DNA from: Petunia secreta
Lineage: Eukaryota > Streptophyta > Magnoliopsida > Solanales > Solanaceae
NCBI GenBank assembly: GCA_029990175.1
Contig: JARKIP010000005.1
Location: 27,289,501-27,353,500 of the forward strand
DNA length: 64,000 nucleotides
Direction: 5' to 3'
Shown: in pieces, positions 10,800-24,400 of the stretch
Layout: each line of letters opens with the position of its first letter
Numbering within the stretch: position 1 is the first letter of the stretch
Program-made: the position numbers and the translations under genes
The notes under the pieces: model-generated
What the model was told of the DNA's origin: nothing
The model's database searches: none
The model's input: the letters and a program-made list of their open reading frames with translations, nothing else

Positions 10800-13700
10800 T
10801 GTCACAACCTAAAATCCTGGACCGTCGTGAGGGCACCTCAACTAACCATATCGAGCGAACTCACTCGCTAATTAAACAATAAATTTAAATAATATTGAAG
10901 AAACAATATAAAAAAATCCAAGATGCAGCTTTATTATTGAAATACGTGAAATATCCTAAAATACAAATAAAAGGTCTAGTCCTCTACCATAAGTCATGGA
11001 CATCTATAAGATAGTGGACCAACTCCGTGGCTATCAAATGGACCAACTCTGAAAAATTATCAATTTGACCAACTCTGACATAGCAAATTTCTAGGTCAAA
11101 CGTGCATATAACTTGCAACACTTTTAACAACAATGTAACAATAACCAGGAGCAAACACAATCTAGGAAAACAACACATATTCCAATTAAATATTTAAACG
11201 ATTACACCTAGGACAGTGCACATACAAGGAACGTATGCACAATATCCTGCGTGGACAAATTCCACCAAAGAAAACCACTACTAAACAACCGCTTTTCCCT
11301 GCTGACTCTCCTCCAAACGGTCTTGCTCTAAGTAAAAGAATGGAATACATAATTAATTTAATATGTTGGTTCAAATTCCTGAATTTATTCTCGAACCGTA
11401 ATATAAATTACATTCATAGTTCACCCACTAAGTTCACGAAGCTAAGACTATGATCTAGGTTTAAAAAAAAAAAAAGTATATATATATATATATATATAAT
11501 AATCTTCTAATTCCAATAATAATAACAATGTATAATAAAAATAGTAATAAACGATGGAGTAGTCAAAATGAGTACAAACTTGATACATTATTCGGTATAT
11601 TAGTTCAGCTCCTTTAAACAACTCGTTTCATGGCACGTGCGTTGCACATGAACATCAAATCATGTAATACGCGATTTTGGTTAGATGGAAAACAATTATC
11701 ATGAGAAAAGTGATAACAATACTACTCCTAAATACTAAAATAAATCTCAAAACTAATTTAATCAGAATGAGACCTCAATATAGTTCTGTAAGGCACCCAA
11801 TACAAGCAAATTTCAAAGCAAGTGTACTCTGAAAAATTATCCTCATAATAAATAATTGGAGAAGGTAATCACTTTGTGTGGTTAGACAGTCGAGAATGCC
11901 CTCTTTTGTTTCCAACTCTATGAACTCATCTGACTTGGTCTGTAGTCTAAAGGGGAAAATACGTGCATAATCGATGTACAACTATGTATTCGATAATTTA
12001 GGAAGTCAATAACGTAACTAATAGGACTATAAAAAGAATAGAAGAAATCATAGGTTTCTAAGATCTAAGCCCGCTCCCCAATTTGCAATTTCTCCTGTGG
12101 TGATGGACCAAGTTCAAACAAAGGTTCAAGATTTTTACATAAACAACTAACAGTATAACCTGGCATTTTGAAACATAGATATGACATCAGAGGATGGCAA
12201 TGCACACATTCTTGTCATTCAATCTTTTGAGCGATATCCAAATGCTCATGATGTACAAACTTATCTCGAATCAATAATACTTCGAAAATTATTCAATTTT
12301 TTCAGATAATATGTATTGATAGGTTATTTGTGGGCTATTGACTGCAAAAGATGAGGCGGTCCACAACCTATCAGGAACAACTAAAGAGGAGATGTTCCAT
12401 AACAAAATAGGAGGCATACCAAGTATCTCTTCTAGGTTTCTATTTTGTGACAAATTTTGGAATAACTTTTTTCTGGCCAAAATGGAAATCTTATTCTTTA
12501 AAAAACAAAATAACATTCTAAGATGTTCAATAATATTATTTGTATTTGTCCACATATATTTCAGTATAGCAAAATATATTAGGATTCTTATGTTAGGCTC
12601 GAGAATCATCAACCCGTTCACAAAAATAAATCTTCTCAAGCTAAAGCTAAAAAAATGGTGATTAACTTACTGCAATATCTCCAAGAAAATCTTACTACAA
12701 TATAAAATCTTTTCACATTGCAATAAATTCCTATTTCTAATTTCCTTAAAGTAATACCATCAGGATGCCATGAAAATAATGTTTCATACTTTTTGTTGGT
12801 CGCAAGTTAACCTCATTTGATAAGATAAAATTGGGATCATGGGTACATAGTAGGGAGAAAAAAGGTCAGCAACACAGGTTCTTTGGCGAAAGAAAGAGAT
12901 GATATATAGAGTCAAGGGATTTTTTTTAGTACTTAGATATAAAACGACTCTTCATAACCCTCAGTTTTTGCGACCGTTTTACCCTCGAATTTACTTTCTT
13001 TGTGTTATGACTCTTCTTACCATCAGATATCTTTGAATGACAACTATTCATTAGCCTCAATCAAGCAAATTAAGAAAAAGAATTAACTCAAGTGTATTTG
13101 CATGTGTATTCTAGCTAATCAATACAAATATTGTCAACGTATTAATCATATGACAATATCTGTGCGCACAATTTGGAGGGAAAAAGTTCAAGCTTAAACT
13201 CATAAAAAGCATATCCCCATTTTGATACATATCAAAGTAAAAGTAAAGGAGGATCGAGGCTCCTCGAGGTTTATATATTTTTCATCCAACATACATGCTG
13301 CAAAACTACGTACCTATCCATGCTGCAATTTTGTTTCCTAGAGCAACACATTATGCACATACCTGGAATGCCCTATTCACTTGTCATGAAACTGTAATTA
13401 AAAAGTAAGATGTAAGAAATTTGTGTTATTACTTGTATTAACGCCACTAACCAAGAAAAGGGTCATCAATTTAACGCACAAGTAAGTAAATATATGAAAG
13501 GAAAATACATAATATGATTTTATATGCTTGTAAATATTGAAAATAATGTAAGAATAATGAAACAATGCGAGAGACTTACGGAAAAAATAGAATAAGTGTA
13601 CGCAAGAAGTATTCAGACACTACATTCATTATATCAATTTTCTTACACGGTATGTGTGGTTAAATTCTATCACATAAGTAAAATACCTACTTATAAAATT

Positions 13701-14714
13701 AAAGTTGCATTTCTCCAACTCCAACTACCAGAACTCAACCAATCAGGAAAGTAATTTGGAAGTAATAAATGAAATAGAGGAATTTTTCTTTTCTTGTATA
13801 ACAAAGACAAACTTGGGCAGAATCTTTTCTAAGGAGACTTGGAGAATGACAGTAGCTTTTTAGGCTACTTGTGAGAGCTTTAAATCACAAGGCTTTTGTT
13901 TCTGTGGCTGAAATTTTATTGACCAAAGGAATATGTGTAATTTCCTGGTAAACGAACGGTCACAACCCTTCAGATAATCATTTGCCTTCATTTTTTATTT
14001 TTTATTTTTTAAATATTATTTAATGACTTTTTTTATTTTAGGGGCATATTGATCTTTCACTTTTTAGCTTTTTAAGTTCCCACTTTTCTATTAGTATGAT
14101 GGTCAGATCCAATTTCGCATACTTTGCTTCTGCTTTTGGAAGTAAAATCACTATTTGCCTCCAATTAACTCATTATAATAATGCCTACTCATGATTTATC
14201 CAATCATTGTCTCATGATTTCCATCCCATCATACTTGCCCTACTACTCAGTAAACTATTTTATTATTAAAAGATGGAGAACAATTTAAATACGACGACAT
14301 TAATGTTCAAGTACTGAAACACGGATTATATAGAGAGGTGAGAAATAATTACCAGATGATCTTGACGAAAGTTCTGAGAATTTAAAGAATTGAAATACTA
14401 TAGCCGACTTCTCTACCAATTAGTTCCTAACTTAAAAACCTAAGTTGTACTTTATACTCCCACGCCGATTAGGAAGTTAAAAGCACGATCCCACTTTCCT
14501 ATCATTAAATGCTTATTTTATAAAAATTAGATTAAAAAAAACTAGTATTAGAAATGTCTAATTGGTCCTATAATTATCTCTAATTATATCTCTAACAATT
14601 TTCTCCAACTCACAATTATATGAATAATTTTTCTAAAATAACAATTAAAATGAATTTACCAAAACTAAGGGAATAACTAAAAAAATATAACATATAAAAT
14701 ATGGGGTCATTACA
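10800..14714 (-). repeat. Left (3') LTR of Tekay/Del-like element II, with a ~2.5-kb insertion
   Basis: It starts TGTCACAACC at 10800 and ends GGTCATTACA at 14714, where a polypurine tract follows. It aligns with 19668-20641 plus 28139-29121. Relative to that copy it lacks about 430 bp (present at ~19880-20310) and carries about 2.46 kb of extra DNA at ~11629-14092. An A run and TA microsatellite lie at 11462-11497. Confidence 0.85.
11629..14092. mobile_element. Unclassified ~2.46-kb insertion within the LTR
   Basis: The other LTR reads straight from tttaaacaa to gatccaatttcg (near 28525-28535), whereas here 2.46 kb intervenes. Near the left edge there is an imperfect palindrome, cacgtgcgttgcacatg. 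The right edge ends cccacttttctattagt. No terminal inverted repeats or clear target duplication is visible. Two overlapping open frames at 12289-12661 (116 aa minus, 107 aa plus) match nothing I recognise. The rest of the insertion is AT-rich without readable domains. A Helitron (no target duplication, hairpin-like end, CTRRT-like terminus) is possible but not demonstrated. A deletion in the other LTR is the alternative. Confidence 0.45.
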
Positions 14715-14730
14715 TTCTCCCCCACTTAAA
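14715..14730 (-). other. Polypurine tract of element II
   Basis: The plus strand reads ttctcccccacttaaa; the minus strand is AAGTGGGGGAGAA followed by the LTR start TGTAATGACC. Confidence 0.75.
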
Positions 14731-15009
14731 CTCTCGTTCATCTTTGAACGATACTTGAAGTCCGTCCAAATAATTACAACCGACCAATTTTCAAGGGCTT
14801 TATTCAATCTTCTTTTCGAACATTCAAAATTTTCGACAGTCCCTCTTGTGAATGGGATAAATACCAACTAAAACCAGTCAAAAAAATTACTCCCGAGGAT
14901 GCATACCCAGCTAGATTAATCAAAAAGTATAAGTAAACATTCTTAAAGAAGCTAGGCCCCACATGGCCGCTTAAGAAGTTATAAACCAAATAGATAAGTA
15001 AATCTCAAC

Positions 15010-17774
15010 AAGTCAAATGTCATGACACATACTTGAAGTCTCAATCAAGTGGGAATATTTCTCACGCATACTCGCCTCAATCTCCCAAGTAGTCTCATCA
15101 TGTGGAGTATTTTGCAACCACACTTTTACTGAGGGAATTTCTGTTGATCTCAGATGCGAGTATCCCTTTCAACAATAGAAAGCGGAACTTCCTCGTAAGT
15201 TAGGTTCGCATCCAACTGATCGATATGCACCTCAATAAGTTGAGTAGGATCATAAACACACATCAGAAGCATAGGAACATGAAAATCTAGATGAACTGAC
15301 ATCGAATCAGACAAAGAAAGATTATAAGCAATAACACCAATGTGTCGAAAAATCTCAAATGGGCCAATAAACCGAGGGCTCTACTTGCTCTTCTTTATGA
15401 ATTTCATAAGAGCTCGCATCGGCGAGACCCTTAAGTAAACTAGATCACCCTCCATTAACACCAAGTTCTGACTCCTTCAGTTTGCATAAGCTATATGCTT
15501 GCTATAAGCAGTCCGTAAGTGAACCTAGATAACTCGGACCTATCTAGTTTCTCTTGCACTTAATTTGGACCCAAAGTAATCGGCTCGCTAGATTCAAACC
15601 ATCCAACCAAAAAGCGGTATCAATGCCTGTACGAAGCCTCAAACAATGCCATCTGAATTAAAGAGTAGCATCTATTATAAGAAGCGGATTTCGCTAGGGG
15701 TAACTGGTCATCCCAATGACCACCAAATTCCAATGCTTAAGCTCTCGGCATATGCTCTAAAATCTGAATTGTCCCTTCAGACTGGCCAACCATCTGTGGA
15801 TGAAATATAGTATTAAGCTGAACATAGTACTCAACTCTCGCTGAACTGATAGCTATAACTGTGATGTGGACATGAGGCCTCTATCAGAAATAATAGAAAG
15901 TGGAGTACCATACAACTGGATAATCTACTCGATGAAAATCTGAGCCAACTTCTTAGCCGTATAGGTTGACTTTACTGCAATAAAGTGAACGGGCTTGGTA
16001 AGTCTATTAATCACCACCCAAACCGAGTCATGTTGCCTCAAAGTCCTAAGGAAACTAACAATGAAGTCCATAGAGATCTCCCACTTCCACTCATGAATAA
16101 GTAATTCCTGGGATAAATATGCGGGTCTTCTATGCTCATACTTGACCTGTTGACAATTTGAGCATCGAGCCACGTGCCAAAAACATCTTTCTTCTTCCCA
16201 TTCTACTAATATAACTCACAAGGTTGTGATACATCTTTGTGGTACAGGGATGAATGGAATACTGCGACCTGTGAGCCTCATCCAATACCAACACTTAACT
16301 CATCATCATTAGGAACACACCAATGACCATTGAGGCGAAGAAAACCATTAACACCAACTATAAATTATGACACTCCGCCACTTAGGGCCTGATCTCACAA
16401 CTTAACCAATAAGGATCCTCATACTATCTTTCCTTGATCTGATTGGCAAGAGAAGACCGGGTCATCATACAAGCAAATACTTTGTCAGATGCCGATTACT
16501 CTAGCCCACTTGTTACTCAAGGACTGCAACTCAATTGCTGACGACCTCATATCAGCGTCTAAATACAAGACTACCTATAGACTTTCGTCTCAATGCCTTA
16601 GTTACTATATTAGCCTATATCGAGTGATGTCGAATGGTAAGATCATAATCCTTGATTAACTCAATTCATCCACACTACTAGTATTTAAGTCCTTCTGATT
16701 AAACGGGTGATGTAAGCTCTTGTGATCAGTGAAAATCTCACAAGGCTCACCATAAAGATAGTGTCTCCAAAGTTCAATGCAAACACAATTGCTGCCAACT
16801 CTAAGTCATAAGTGGGGTAGTTCTTATAACTCACTTTCAACTGCCTCAATGCATTTGTAATCACCCTACCATTCTGTATGAGGACGCACCCCAAGCTAAT
16901 ACTAGAGGCGTAACTATATTCTAGAAGCCTTCATGAACTGGTAGGAAGTGTCAACACTGCGACAGTAGTCAAACAAGGATTTGAGCTCCTGAAAACATGT
17001 CTCACACTCTTCTAACGAACAAAAAATGCACCATTTTCTGAGTCAGACAACTCAGCGGGGCTGCAAAAGAAGAAAACCCCTGAACAAATTACCGATAATA
17101 CCTTGCCAAGCCAAGGTAACTATACATATCTTTGTCGGAGAAGTATGTTGTGGCCAATTTTAAATTGCCGCAATTTTCTTCTGATCAACTTTAGTTCCTT
17201 CACTAGACACAATGTGACCCAAGAATGCCACAGAATTCAATCAGAATTCTTACTAAGATAACTTGGCATATAACTGGTTTTCCCAAAGTGTCTGAAGAAC
17301 CGCTCTCAAGTGCTGCTCATGCTCCTCTTGGCTACGGAAGTAATCAAGATATCATCAATAAAGACGATCACAAATAAATCTAAGGCCTGAACACTCAATT
17401 CAATTCATGATACTAGATCTCAGGTAAATCTTAGAAAAGAACTTAACTCCCTACAAGTGATCAAACAAGCCATCAATACGAGGCAACAAATACTTATTCT
17501 TTATTGTGACCTTATTCAGCTGCCTATAATCAATGCACATCCGCATCGAGCCATCTTTCTTCTTAACAAATAATACTGAATCTCCCCAAGGTGAAACACT
17601 AGGTCTGATAAATTCCATACTAAGTAAATCCTGCAACTGCTCTTTTAATTCTCTCAACACGGCATGAGCCATATGATAAAGAGTAATAGAGATAGGATGC
17701 ATACCCAAAACAACATTTATACCAAAATCAATATCTCTGTTGGGAGGAACACCCGACATATCCTCTAGAAACAC
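15010..17774 (-). pseudogene. pol: Decayed pol of element II: RT, RNase H, integrase, chromodomain
   Basis: Minus-strand fragments appear in order. RT N-terminal part is at 17774-17451 (FIRPSVSPWGDSVLFVKKKD, then MRMCIDYRQLNKVTIKNKY). RNase H is at 16894-16685 (MGCVLIQNGRVI, YPTYDLELAAIVFAL). The integrase core is at 16173-15925 (CSNCQQVKYEHRRP, EWKWEISMDFIVSFL, VWVVINRLTKPVHFI). The integrase C-terminus is near 15450-15240 (GDLVYLRVSPMRALMKF, SPRFIGPFEIF). A chromodomain-like segment is near 15170-15010 (VKVWLQNTPHDETTWE, MREKYSHL). The wording and the chromodomain place it in the Tekay/Del chromoviruses. Numerous stops and shifts separate the fragments, and the RT catalytic region (17451-16900) is not readable, so the element is long dead. 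Confidence 0.85.
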
Positions 17775-19652
17775 ATCAACAAACTCAGGAACGATAGGAA
17801 TAGAGTCAGCAGACTGGGACTCGATGGTGGTTTCCTAGGAAAGATTAGTCTTGAGCTTCCAAAAGCTCATTCCATGTTTCAAAAACCATCAAATTTAACT
17901 CCTTCCTTATCGATCCAATATATATCTGCCAAAACCCAAGGAACTACGAATCCCTACAAAAGTAGAATGTGGCCAAGATTGAACTACCTCAATTACCATG
18001 TAACGACAGTTGATACCTTTCGAGATATAACGAGATGTCATTACTGACTATAAGAAACAAAGAAACCAAGAAGTGCTTGAAAACACAATACAACAGACCC
18101 ACAAAAATAACTCGATCATTTGCAAGTTTAAAAGATATACCAAAAACTCGTATTACCCCTCGGAGTCCTAAAAGTCTATACTCAAAATATCCAACTTTCG
18201 AATCTCTAACTAATGTTATCTAGATCTTGAGTGGATCTTAAAGAAAAACACAATCAAATTTTAACAGATGCAAGAAGTCATCCCGATAGAATACATATCT
18301 ACTAGTAGAATACTCACTAAGTCCTTGGGAAAACACAATTAAAACCGAATCAATAAACAAAACTCAATAATAGACTCCCAAAACCAGCGCAAGATATGCC
18401 AAATGTTGAATACCTATTTTCTAACCAATTCTTGTAATATGTTATGAAATTGACACTCAATACTTGTCTTGCTAAATATATAAGGCCAACCATATCTAGA
18501 AGAAACCAACCAAAAAAAGCATCCAAGCCTTGAGCTAAGACTACATACACCGGTCAAAACCCATTCCACATCCAAGAACCTCCAATAAGTGTCCAAAGAA
18601 TACCACAGTGCACACAATTCACACCACCACCTATAGAAAAGTATGGAGATGCCTCGAAACTAATGGAACTCAATCCAAAGATAACTATCATATCTGCACA
18701 TGTCTGGTTCAACTTATTACCCACCATACGCTCCCTCACTTGAAACCAAAAGCCATCAATAACTTATGCAAGGATACTACACTATAACCTTATGCAACCT
18801 TGGTGTTATACCATCAACACCTGGTCAAGCTCTCCAATTTCCAGTTGTGCCTAGCACAACACGTACCAAGGCACACAAAGATATAAAAATTGATGAAATA
18901 GTATGTCACTCAACAGTCATAGCACATCACTTAAATCTGAAACTTCTTATGAACTCATCTTTAGTGGAAAAGACAACAGAAAATTTGCATTTAAGTCTTG
19001 AACAAAAACTATCCCATGACAAGATAAGAGAATTCTAGTGGTTTAACTTTCTCTTTTTCAAACTGCTCGGAGAACCACTACACCAAATGCTTTATAAGGG
19101 CGTACTAGCTTGCCTTTCATATTACTGAAGTCTAAGAAGCTCACTTATACAGTTTATAAACTTGCACGAGTCAAATTTTATACTGCTATCAAGAGAAATT
19201 TCCATTGCATTTTCATTCCAAAGAATAATGCTCTAAATCATGAAACCCCTATAATGAACAACAATCTCGACAAAACTTATCACACAACGATATATTCGAA
19301 ACCATTTCTCTATGCCCTTATTGATTTATTAAAGTCAAAGCAATCTGAAACCAGAATCTCATTTTGAATCCATGAACCTTGCATTCGAAATATAACATTT
19401 CTTGCCTGCATTATGATGCTCCCAAATTCGTCATGTCTTACTGTAATAATAAGCCTTCGCCATCGAGAGAATAAACATTGAAAAAATATATTCCTTCACT
19501 TTCAAAACTCAACGCACGAGATAAGAAATGAAAGAAGGGAAAATTTTCACTAAAGGCCACCATAGCCCCTCGTAGATAAGTACAAACGTCTCCGTACCAA
19601 TCAACGAGGCTCTATTGTACATTGTTCGTGACTTATTACGACACTAGACCTT

Positions 19653-19665
19653 GGCTCTCATACCA
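19653..19665 (-). other. Primer binding site of element II (tRNA-iMet type)
   Basis: The minus strand reads TGGTATGAGAGCC two bases after the LTR end GGGTCGTGACA at 19668. One base differs from the usual TGGTATCAGAGCC. Confidence 0.8.
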
Positions 19666-20641
19666 ATTGTCACGACCCAAAATCCTGGATTCTCGTGAAG
19701 GCACCCGAACTAACCATGACGGGCGAACCCACTCGCTAATTTAATAATAAATTTCAATAATATTGAAGAAACAATATAAAAAAAATCCAAGATGCGGCTT
19801 TATTATTGAAATAAGTGAAATATCCTAAAATACAAATAGAAGGTCTAGTCCTCTACCATAAGTCATGAATATCTATAAGATAAATACTGAATAAATATTC
19901 TGAATGTCTGAAACAAGAATGACATGAATGAAGTAAGTGAAAGGTGCGCCACCACGAAGCAAGGATGGTTGGCTAACCGCTGATCTATACGAAAATCTTC
20001 AACTTTAGCTATGGGGCTCACTGGTACTCGGAACCGTATCTGGCCGAACAAATAATAAGAAAATAACAAGAAACAACGTAACTCAAAAAGACTTAGTAGG
20101 TAGGTAGACTAGTTCCTACTAAAGATAGTAAACTAGCCTAAGCAATAAATTAACAGAATAGAGGAGGGAGAAAATGAATATGTTATATCTCGCTTTTCAG
20201 ATAGTTCATCAAATCACACTATTCAACTTCAAAAAATCTCATTCAAAGAACAAATAATTAAGATCAATTCATAGAACAACATAATAGGTGGGCCTACTCC
20301 GAAAAGATTTGATAGTGAACCAACTCCGAGGCTATCAAATGTACCAACTTCGAAATAGATATTGGACCAACTCTGTGGCTATTAAATGGATTAACTCTGA
20401 AAAATTATCAGTTGGACCAACTCTGACATAGCAAAGTAATCATAAATTTCCAGGTCAAACATCCATATAACTTGCAATACTTTTAACAATAATGTAACAA
20501 TAACCAAAAGCAGACACAATCCAGGAAAACAATACATATTCCAAGTAAAGATTTAAACACAACAAAAAAGGTGTAATCGGCATTGCACATACAAGGAACG
20601 TACGCATAATATCCCGCATGGACAAATTCCACCAAAGAAAG

Positions 20642-21416
20642 TGGTGCCAGCCAAATCCGATGACAAGCTTAGCAACCGATTCAACAGCGGAAAAACGAGA
20701 TAGAAGTTTGACACAACTTTACTTGCTTGAACAGCACCAAGGAACTGGTCTTGGTACGATTCAAGTAGAAGGAAAGAGCACCTAAACTATGCAACAATCC
20801 TCAAGAGAACATTGCCTCTTGCAAACTGAATGATCAGAGAGGAAATGTTCAATCGGAGTTACTGAAAGCCACAAGTCCAAAAAGCCCCCACTGGGGTTCT
20901 GCTTACATCGGAGACAAGGAAATGCTCTCGGCATTTTCATTCATTCATCAATATCAAAAACTAGCTACTTACAATGGAACGGAACAAGGTTTATATAGGA
21001 AATACTAAGGGTAAACTAGTAAAATGGTCAATGTGACCAATAAAAAACAAGCCACACAGGGCTGAACTAAAGTGTGTTCCGCAGCCTTGACTTCGGTGCT
21101 CGGTTGCTTGCTCGAACATATTTGTCATCGGGCGCTCACTTGACTTCGAACACAATTTGTTGTGTTCGGTTCTGTGCTGCTCGGCGCCAAGAGTGGGTGT
21201 TCGGTCACTTTGTCCTCGGGCTCAAATTTGAATATGTGGCGTTCGGATCTAGCACTTAGCGATTCCTCCTCCGAACACATACTTCCTCCCGGCCAAGCCA
21301 ACTGAATGTGCATGTCATTGAGCAATTTGGCTTGGCTCCGTGTCATTGGCCTCGGTTGATCTGTTATTTACTTTGATGGATTGTCGAGCACTTGATCAGC
21401 ACTTTGGGCTGCATCA
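20642..21416 (-). repeat. Element b left (3') LTR (775 bp)
   Basis: It runs from tggtgccagcc at 20642 to gctgcatca at 21416. The polypurine tract lies immediately right (plus strand tcctcccattcttgag). A TATA motif (plus tttatata, near 20989-20996) matches those in element a. The element's own coding frame ends inside this LTR at 21125. Confidence 0.85.
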
Positions 21417-24400
21417 TCCTCCCATTCTTGAGAAGATTTCGTCCTCGAAATCGCTTCATCATTTGTCTCCGGTACTTGGCCTAAAATACAAGGAGTTATG
21501 TCAGTCACATTGAAGGTGTTGGACACATTATACTCACCTGGGAGGTCGATCACATAAGCATTATTGTTAATCTTGCTCAGCTCTTAAAATGGACCATCCC
21601 CTTGAGGAGCCAACTTTCCTTTCCTTTGGTTCGGGACTCGCTCTTTTCGGAAGTGAACCCAAACCCAATCTCCCTTCTTCAACTCCAACTTCTTTCGCCC
21701 CTTTTTCTTTTTCAACGCCACTTTGGCCTAAGCTTCCTCGAGATTCTTCTTTGTCTTGGCATGCAACTCGAGCAAAGCTTTAGCTCGATGAGTACCTTCA
21801 AAATCAATAATAACATCTCGAGGCAATAGGGTTAGATCAAATGGAATCAAAGGATTAAAACCATACACACACTCGAATGGGGTCATATTTATCATTCGAT
21901 GCACCGTTCGATTGTATGCAAACTCCATGTCTTTGGTCATTGCACGAAGCAAAGACCCCAAGGTTCGGTTAACTACCTCGGTCTGTCCATCAGTCTGAGG
22001 ATGGTAAGACGTCTAGAATAGCAGTTTGGTGCCGAGGGCACCCCACAAACATTTCCAAAAATGACTCAAGAACTTCGAGTCCCGGTCACTCACAATTGTA
22101 CGTGGTACACCATGCAATTTTAACACATGAGCAATAAACAAAGAAGCAACATGTTGTGCACAATCGCATTTCTTGCAAGGAATAAAGTGAGCCATTTTGG
22201 AAAATCCATCCACGACAACGAAGATGCTATCATGTCCTCCCCCCGATCTCGGTAACCACAAGACAAAATCCATGGATATATCAACCCAAGGTCGATCAGG
22301 TATAAGCAACGGGGTATACAATCCATGAGGGTTGGACTTCGATTTAGCTTTCTTGCAAACGAGACAAGCGTTGCAAAGCTTTTCCACTTCTCGTCGCATT
22401 TTTGGCCAATGGAACTGCTCGGTTAAAATACCAAGAGTTTTATCGACACCGAAGTGTCCCATCTAGCCCCCGGAGTGAGCTTCTCGAACTAAGAGCTCTC
22501 TCCACGATGATACTGGCACACAAACCCTCCCATTCTTGAAGAGGTAGCCATCATGCCACTGATATTTATCAACCCTTTGGCCACTCAAGATTGCCTCTCG
22601 AACATATTTTACCTTGGGATTGTCTTCGTATATCAACTTGATGCTTTCGAATCCCATGAGCCTAGAGGCGAGTGTGGTCGCTAAGGAAAATTTCCTCGAT
22701 AGCGCATCGGCCAAAACATTGTCTTTTCCCTTTTTGTAATGAATTACATAGGGAAAACTCTCGATGAATTCCACCCACTTGGCATGCCTTCGGTTCAATT
22801 TCTCCTGACCTCGGAGATGTTTCAAAGATTCATGATCACTTTTTATCACAAACTCTCGAGGCCACAAATAGTGCTGCCAATGGGCGAGTGCTCGAACGAG
22901 GGCATACAACTCCTTATCATATGTTGAGTAATTCAAGGTCGCACCCTTAAGCTTTTCGCTAAAGTAAGCGATCGGCTTCGATTCTTGCATTAGCACTCCT
23001 CCGATCCCAACTCCGGATGCATCACACTCAACTTCGAATGCTTTGCCGAAGTCTGGGAGTTGCAACAATAGGGCAGAGCAAAGCCTCCGCTTCAACTCTT
23101 GGAAAGCCCTCTCTTGGGACTCTCCCCACACAAATGGATGGTCTTTCTTTATCAGCTCGGTCAAAGGAGCTGCCACGGTGCTAAAGTTTCGAACAAAACT
23201 CCGGTAAAAGCTAGCTAAGCCATGGAAGCTACGAACTTGTGTTACCGAGGTTGGAGTTGGTCAATATTTGATGGCTTCGACTTTTGATTCGTCGACTTCA
23301 ACACCATTAGCACTGACAACGAATCCTAGAAAGACTACATGTTTGACACAAAAGGCACACTTCTTGAAGTTAGCATATAGCTTCTCTTCTCTAAACTTAT
23401 CAAGCACTAGCCTTAGGTGTTCGACATGTTCATCCAAAGATTTACTATAAATAAGGATGTCATTGAAGTAAACAACAATAAACTTATTTATGAACGGTTT
23501 GAGCACATGGTTCATCAGCCGCATGAATGTGCTTGGTGTGTTGGATAAGCCAAAAGGCATTACCAACCATTCATAGAGACCGAACTTGGTCTTGAATGCA
23601 GTTTTCCATTCGTCTCTGGATTTCATTCGTATTTGGTGGTAACCAGGCCTAAGGTCTATCTTCGTAAAGCATGAAGAACCACTTAACTCGTCTAGCATGT
23701 CATCTAATCGAGGAATAGGATGACGATACTTTACCATTATTTTGTTGACTGCTCGGCAATCAACGCACATTCGCCATGTTCCATCTTTCTTCGAGACAAG
23801 GATAACAGGAACGGCGCAAAGGCTCAAGCTCTCTCGAACGAGGCCCTTATTCAACAACTCATCAACCTGCCTTTGGAGTTCTTTGGTGTCTTCGGGATTA
23901 CACCGGTATGCAGGTTTGTTGGGGATTTGTAACCCTGGTACAAAATCTACTTGGTGCTCGATTCCTCGTAATGGAGGCAATCCACCAGTTATTTCCTCGG
24001 GAAACATGTCCTCGAAGTCTTGCAAAACTTTACGAACAGACAAAGGCAAAGGGTTATCGTTAGTTAAATCATCATTTGGAGTTAAAAAGATACCCTTATG
24101 CACGAGGCAAATCATCATTCGACCGATGTAGTTGCCTCGTAAAATTTCACCCGGTTGCATGATTGCACAAATATTTTTTACTTCGGGTGATGGAGCTGTT
24201 GTTTCGGCCACAATTGGTCCACCGATGGGGTTCTTGGCTTTAGCCGTTTCTTTCAGCTCCTTCATTATTTTATAGTCCTCACTAACTTGCTTCGAGGTCA
24301 ACGGCTTAGGCACAAACTTTCTTCCATCGTGAGTGGCAGTATAAGTGTTAGCTTTGCCATTATGCAACACATTCCGATCAAATTGCCATGGCCTTCCAAA

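Larger units (their letters stand above)
14715..19667 (-). mobile_element. Internal region of Tekay/Del-like chromovirus (element II)
   Basis: This ~4.95-kb interior of a minus-strand Ty3/gypsy chromovirus runs from the primer binding site at 19653-19665 to the polypurine tract at 14715-14730. Reverse transcriptase, RNase H, integrase and chromodomain fragments appear in the canonical gypsy order. Nothing in it is intact. The stretch 17800-19650, where gag and protease should lie, contains no domain I can read in any frame. The open frame at 18766-19038 (plus, 90 aa) is antisense to the element and unrecognised. Confidence 0.85.

Noticed and set aside
12289..12661. Possible host gene exon, 116 aa minus or 107 aa plus
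   Set aside because: The two frames overlap on opposite strands in AT-rich DNA and neither matches a family I recognise. Kept only as part of the unexplained insertion.
18766..19038. 90-aa plus-strand frame in the interior of element II
   Set aside because: Antisense to the retroelement, no recognised motif, and in a region of general decay.
23742..24131. Plus-strand open frames inside element b (and similar antisense frames at 36901-37161, 49413-49754, 58420-58716)
   Set aside because: They are antisense shadows of the conserved RT/RNase H coding region and recur in each copy at the same place with no independent homology.
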